A stretch of DNA of 64,000 nt from an uncultured Pseudomonadota bacterium (GTDB taxonomy: Bacteria; Pseudomonadota; Gammaproteobacteria; Burkholderiales; SG8-39): contig CAIXPL010000013.1 of NCBI GenBank assembly GCA_903921325.1, positions 43,414 to 107,413 of the forward strand, written 5' to 3'. The stretch's first letter is position 1. Every line of letters starts with the position of its first letter. Below, in pieces: positions 61,550 through 64,000 of the stretch. Both the position numbers and the translations under genes were made by a program. The notes under the pieces are model-generated. The model saw only the letters and a list, made by a program, of their open reading frames with translations, did no database searches and was not told the DNA's origin.

Positions 61550-61584
61550 ACCACTGTGACAGCGCGTCGAGCCAAGCTCACCGA

Positions 61585-62604
61585 CTACTTGCCAGCGCGT
61601 ACGGCAGCCAGCTCGCTTTGCACGGCCGCAAGCAGCTCAGCATTGCGGGCAGTTTTTCCAGCCCACTCAGTGACCACCGGCTTGAGTGCGGCATCCGTGG
61701 CGGCAAGATCGGTGGCAGAGGGAAACACCACCGTTCGATGGGAATCGGCCTGCAGCCGTTTCACCAGATTGTCGTTGTAGGCACCAATGCCTTCGATGAA
61801 ACGGGCAGCGGTCCAATCGCCTGAATACTTGTCGATGGCTTGACGGCACGCGGCCGGCGCTGCAGCATAGCGCTTTGCATTCATCAGGATGGCCAGCGGC
61901 ACAATGCCCAGCCGGGTGAAGTAGTCGTGCTGGGTTACCCGATCGAGGCCGAAATCAAACAGCGGCGAGGGATGCGATGTGGTGCCATCAATCGTGCCAC
62001 GCCCGACGGCCTCGGCCACTTCGGTGACGGGCATACCGATTGGAACCGCGCCCAATGCCTTGAGCGATGCGCTCTCGACTGCGCCCGAAGCGCGGATTTT
62101 CTTGCCGCGAATGTCGGCGATGGTGTTGATGGCGAAACGCGCGTGCAGGCTGTAGGGGGCGGTTGCGAATAGGCCAATCGGATAGAAATCGTCATAGCCG
62201 CGCAACTTGCCCGCCTTTACCAGCCGGGTAAAAACGAGCGTCCCCTCACGCAGATCGCGAAACGTGCCGGGCAATTCCAGCACTTCATTTTCCTGAAAGC
62301 GCCCCGGTGTGTAGGAGGCAATCACCCAGGCGATATCGGCCACGCCATCGAGTACCATCTGCGCCTGCTGCACCGGGCTGCGGCCCAGGGCGCCATTGGG
62401 GAAGAGGTCAATCTCGCAGGTGCCAGCCGCGTCTTTCTTGACGGCCTCGGCAAAGGGACGCATCACCGTCAGAAAGGTTTGTTCCTTGTCTGGCGTGAAG
62501 ACGGCGAATTTGAACCGCTCGGGCTGTTGCGCAAGCGCGATACTTGTACTGCCGCATAAGAGCGCGCTCAGGGCGAGTCTGGTCGCATGGATGCTCAGTT
62601 TCAC
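61585..62604 (-). CDS. dctP: TRAP transporter substrate-binding protein (DctP)
   Basis: A 339-residue periplasmic receptor. A signal peptide (TRLALSALLCGSTSIALAQQ) precedes FKFAVFTPDKEQTFLTVMRP, then IDLFPNGALGRSPVQQAQMV and ELPGTFRDLREGTLVFTRLV. The carboxylate-binding Arg motif is in GKKIRASGAVESASLKALGA. The start is a GTG at 62604, because GAGGAG ends six bases upstream and the reading frame before it is unsupported. It is divergent from the phytanoyl-CoA-dioxygenase-like gene. Confidence 0.9.
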   Translation of the reverse strand: MKLSIHATRLALSALLCGSTSIALAQQPERFKFAVFTPDKEQTFLTVMRPFAEAVKKDAAGTCEIDLFPNGALGRSPVQQAQMVLDGVADIAWVIASYTPGRFQENEVLELPGTFRDLREGTLVFTRLVKAGKLRGYDDFYPIGLFATAPYSLHARFAINTIADIRGKKIRASGAVESASLKALGAVPIGMPVTEVAEAVGRGTIDGTTSHPSPLFDFGLDRVTQHDYFTRLGIVPLAILMNAKRYAAAPAACRQAIDKYSGDWTAARFIEGIGAYNDNLVKRLQADSHRTVVFPSATDLAATDAALKPVVTEWAGKTARNAELLAAVQSELAAVRAGK

Positions 62605-62791
62605 CTTAGTCTCCTCGTCGTTATACTCACCACCGGGGGAGCGGTAGTGGTTAATGGGGCGCCGCGTGCCTTGCCCGGCACGATGGTAGTCGATAACAGC
62701 GGGTGCGTGCGCGGCAGTCGGCTGATTGCGGTCAGACGACCGACGAGGGTATTGCGCTGCGAGAGCGAGCTGCTTTGATGAGGAGACCGGC

Positions 62792-63628
62792 ATGAACCGA
62801 CGACCGCTCAATGCGATCAGCGCCGCCGATGTTGCGCAGTTTCGTGACGATGGGGCGATTTGTCTGCGCGGCATGTTCGATCAGGACTGGATCGATCGAA
62901 TGCTGGGCGCCGTGGACCGCGTGATGGACAGCACGCATGCCCTGGCCCGGCCGCGCGAGGTCACGCGCGCCCTGGGCGGCACGAGCGGGCGCTATCACAT
63001 CAACACTTTTGTCTGGTGCTGGGACGATGATTTTCGGGCCTGGTGTATGGAATCCCCTTGCGCCGAGATTGCCGCCAGCTTGATGCAGGCCGATTCGGTG
63101 CGCCTGTTCTATGACCAGGTTTTCGTGAAAGAGCCGTTGACTCAGGAGATGACCGACTGGCACCAGGATCTGCCATTCTGGCCAATGATGGGTGAAGACA
63201 TTCTGTCGGTGTGGGTGGCCCTCACCCCGGTGTCACACGAAAACAGCGCCCTGGAATACCTCGCGGGCTCGCACCGCTGGGGCAAGTTCTACGCGGCGAG
63301 CATTCCGGACAAGGATCCCAATTTCAAATCGACACTGGAGACCTGTCCCAATTATTCGCTGCAGCGCGACAACCCGGACCTGCGTTTTCTCTCGTGGCAG
63401 ATGAATGCGGGCGATTGCATCGTGCATCACCCGCTGACGTTGCACGGCTCGGAAGGCAACTTCTCGCCAACCCGTCGCCGCGCCGCGATCTCAACCCGCT
63501 ATATGGGAGCCGACGCACGCTGGGACCCGCGACCTGCCACCATGCGCGTCACGGGCGATCCGGTAGTCCAACCCGGTGCGTATCCCGATGACGATCGGTG
63601 CTTTCCATTGGTTTGGCAGCGACAATAG
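62792..63628 (+). CDS. phytanoyl-CoA dioxygenase (PhyH) family protein
   Basis: A 278-residue Fe(II)/2-oxoglutarate-dependent oxygenase. The iron-binding triad is His124 and Asp126 in TDWHQDLPFWPMMG and His218 in HHPLTLHGSEGN. The 2-oxoglutarate-binding Arg is probably in SPTRRRAAISTRYMG. The N-terminus has VAQFRDDGAICLRGMFDQDW, typical of the family. AGGAGA at 62780-62785 supports the ATG at 62792. Members hydroxylate varied small molecules. The divergent TRAP importer and following GST gene suggest a shared catabolic role. Confidence 0.9.
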   Translation: MNRRPLNAISAADVAQFRDDGAICLRGMFDQDWIDRMLGAVDRVMDSTHALARPREVTRALGGTSGRYHINTFVWCWDDDFRAWCMESPCAEIAASLMQADSVRLFYDQVFVKEPLTQEMTDWHQDLPFWPMMGEDILSVWVALTPVSHENSALEYLAGSHRWGKFYAASIPDKDPNFKSTLETCPNYSLQRDNPDLRFLSWQMNAGDCIVHHPLTLHGSEGNFSPTRRRAAISTRYMGADARWDPRPATMRVTGDPVVQPGAYPDDDRCFPLVWQRQ

Positions 63629-63760
63629 GCAAGCCTTTCACCTGCGCTGTCCGATGATGATGCCATCTCCCAGCGGCCTCGCCGCAGCTGCGATTGGCGG
63701 TACGGTCAGGCAGGTCCGATAGATCGCAATTGAGATGATGCAATGAACGGTAGGACGGTG

Positions 63761-64000
63761 CATGCTGAAAGTCTATAGCTTCAACAATTCGATCTGTACA
63801 CAGAAGGTGTTCATCACGCTCGCGGAAAAAGGGCTCGCCTACGAGACGCAGAACGTGAACCTGTTTGCCAATGAGCAGTTCACGCCCGAATACCTGAAGA
63901 TCAATCCCAAGGGCGTGGTGCCGGCACTGGATCATGATGGCAAGATCGTGATCGAGTCCTCGCTGATTTGCGAATACATCGACGAGTGTTTTCCTGAGCG
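63761..64000 (+). CDS. glutathione S-transferase family protein (3' truncated by window edge)
   Basis: The first 80 codons of a GST, cut by the end of the window. It begins MLKVYSFNNSICTQKVFITL with a Cys near the active-site position. Then come NPKGVVPALDHDGKIVIES with the cis-Pro and Glu-Ser glutathione site, and LICEYIDECFPE. GGTAGGA ends about eight bases before the ATG at 63761. A nearby ATG at 63742 is in another frame. The thioredoxin-like part resembles the GST at 58639-59466. Confidence 0.87.

Overview
The window is a high-GC chromosomal segment with dense, homogeneous protein-coding content. Its gene content suggests a betaproteobacterium, most likely of the order Burkholderiales. 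The pointers are Bug-type (TctC) periplasmic binding proteins, a recR-ybaB-dnaX block, flgFGHIJ plus flgKL, LivKHMGF transport and many aromatic-type catabolic enzymes. I saw no rRNA, tRNA, insertion sequence, integrase, phage gene or CRISPR array. Species cannot be named from the sequence alone.

Layout. (1) 1-7731: the distal part of a flagellar operon (flgF partial, flgG, flgH, flgI, flgJ), then flgKL behind a candidate sigma-28 promoter. (2) 7846-9209: a small soluble NarL-type two-component pair on the opposite strand. (3) 9362-12052: the housekeeping genes recR, ybaB and dnaX. (4) 12251-22408: a catabolic region with a class III CoA-transferase, a complete NitT/TauT-type ABC importer, a molybdenum-hydroxylase large subunit, an ACMSD-type amidohydrolase, an Ldh-family dehydrogenase and a quinone-oxidoreductase-like enzyme. 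(5) 22413-28241: a branched-chain-amino-acid-type ABC importer (livKHMGF) led by a fumarylacetoacetate-hydrolase-family enzyme. (6) 28380-31049: a lipid-modification trio (CFA-synthase-like methyltransferase, DUF2878, DUF1295). (7) 31110-35509: a second molybdenum hydroxylase (large and 2Fe-2S subunits, no FAD subunit) divergent from a UbiD-family decarboxylase. (8) 35510-41505: a tripartite RND efflux operon. (9) 41835-47066: hyuA-hyuB hydantoinase/oxoprolinase subunits overlapping a seven-bladed YVTN propeller with an extra N-terminal domain. (10) 47153-51844: a NiCoT-type metal permease, a TonB-dependent receptor and a multicopper oxidase in one operon. (11) 51942-64000: three glutathione transferases, a GlcG-like heme-binding protein, two Bug solute receptors, a Rieske oxygenase, an isochorismatase-family hydrolase, a complete TRAP transporter and a phytanoyl-CoA-dioxygenase-family enzyme.

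Taken together, after the flagellar and DNA-metabolism genes this looks like a region for uptake and oxidative or CoA-dependent breakdown of small organic acids or aromatics. Four periplasmic-receptor transport systems sit beside ring-oxidising, decarboxylating and hydrolysing enzymes. Almost no dedicated transcription regulator is present.

Three things stand out beyond ordinary annotation. First, many gene borders carry short tandem duplications (periods 12, 12, 15, 24, 26 and about 43 bp), and several proteins carry low-complexity Ala/Ser/Pro-rich extensions that probably arose in the same way. Second, a 39-codon ORF between livH and livM is coupled by ATGA overlaps at both ends and looks like repeated copies of the livM start. 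Third, there are uncommon gene pairings: NiCoT with TonB receptor and multicopper oxidase, and a YVTN propeller fused to an unrecognised CxC-containing domain behind hyuAB.
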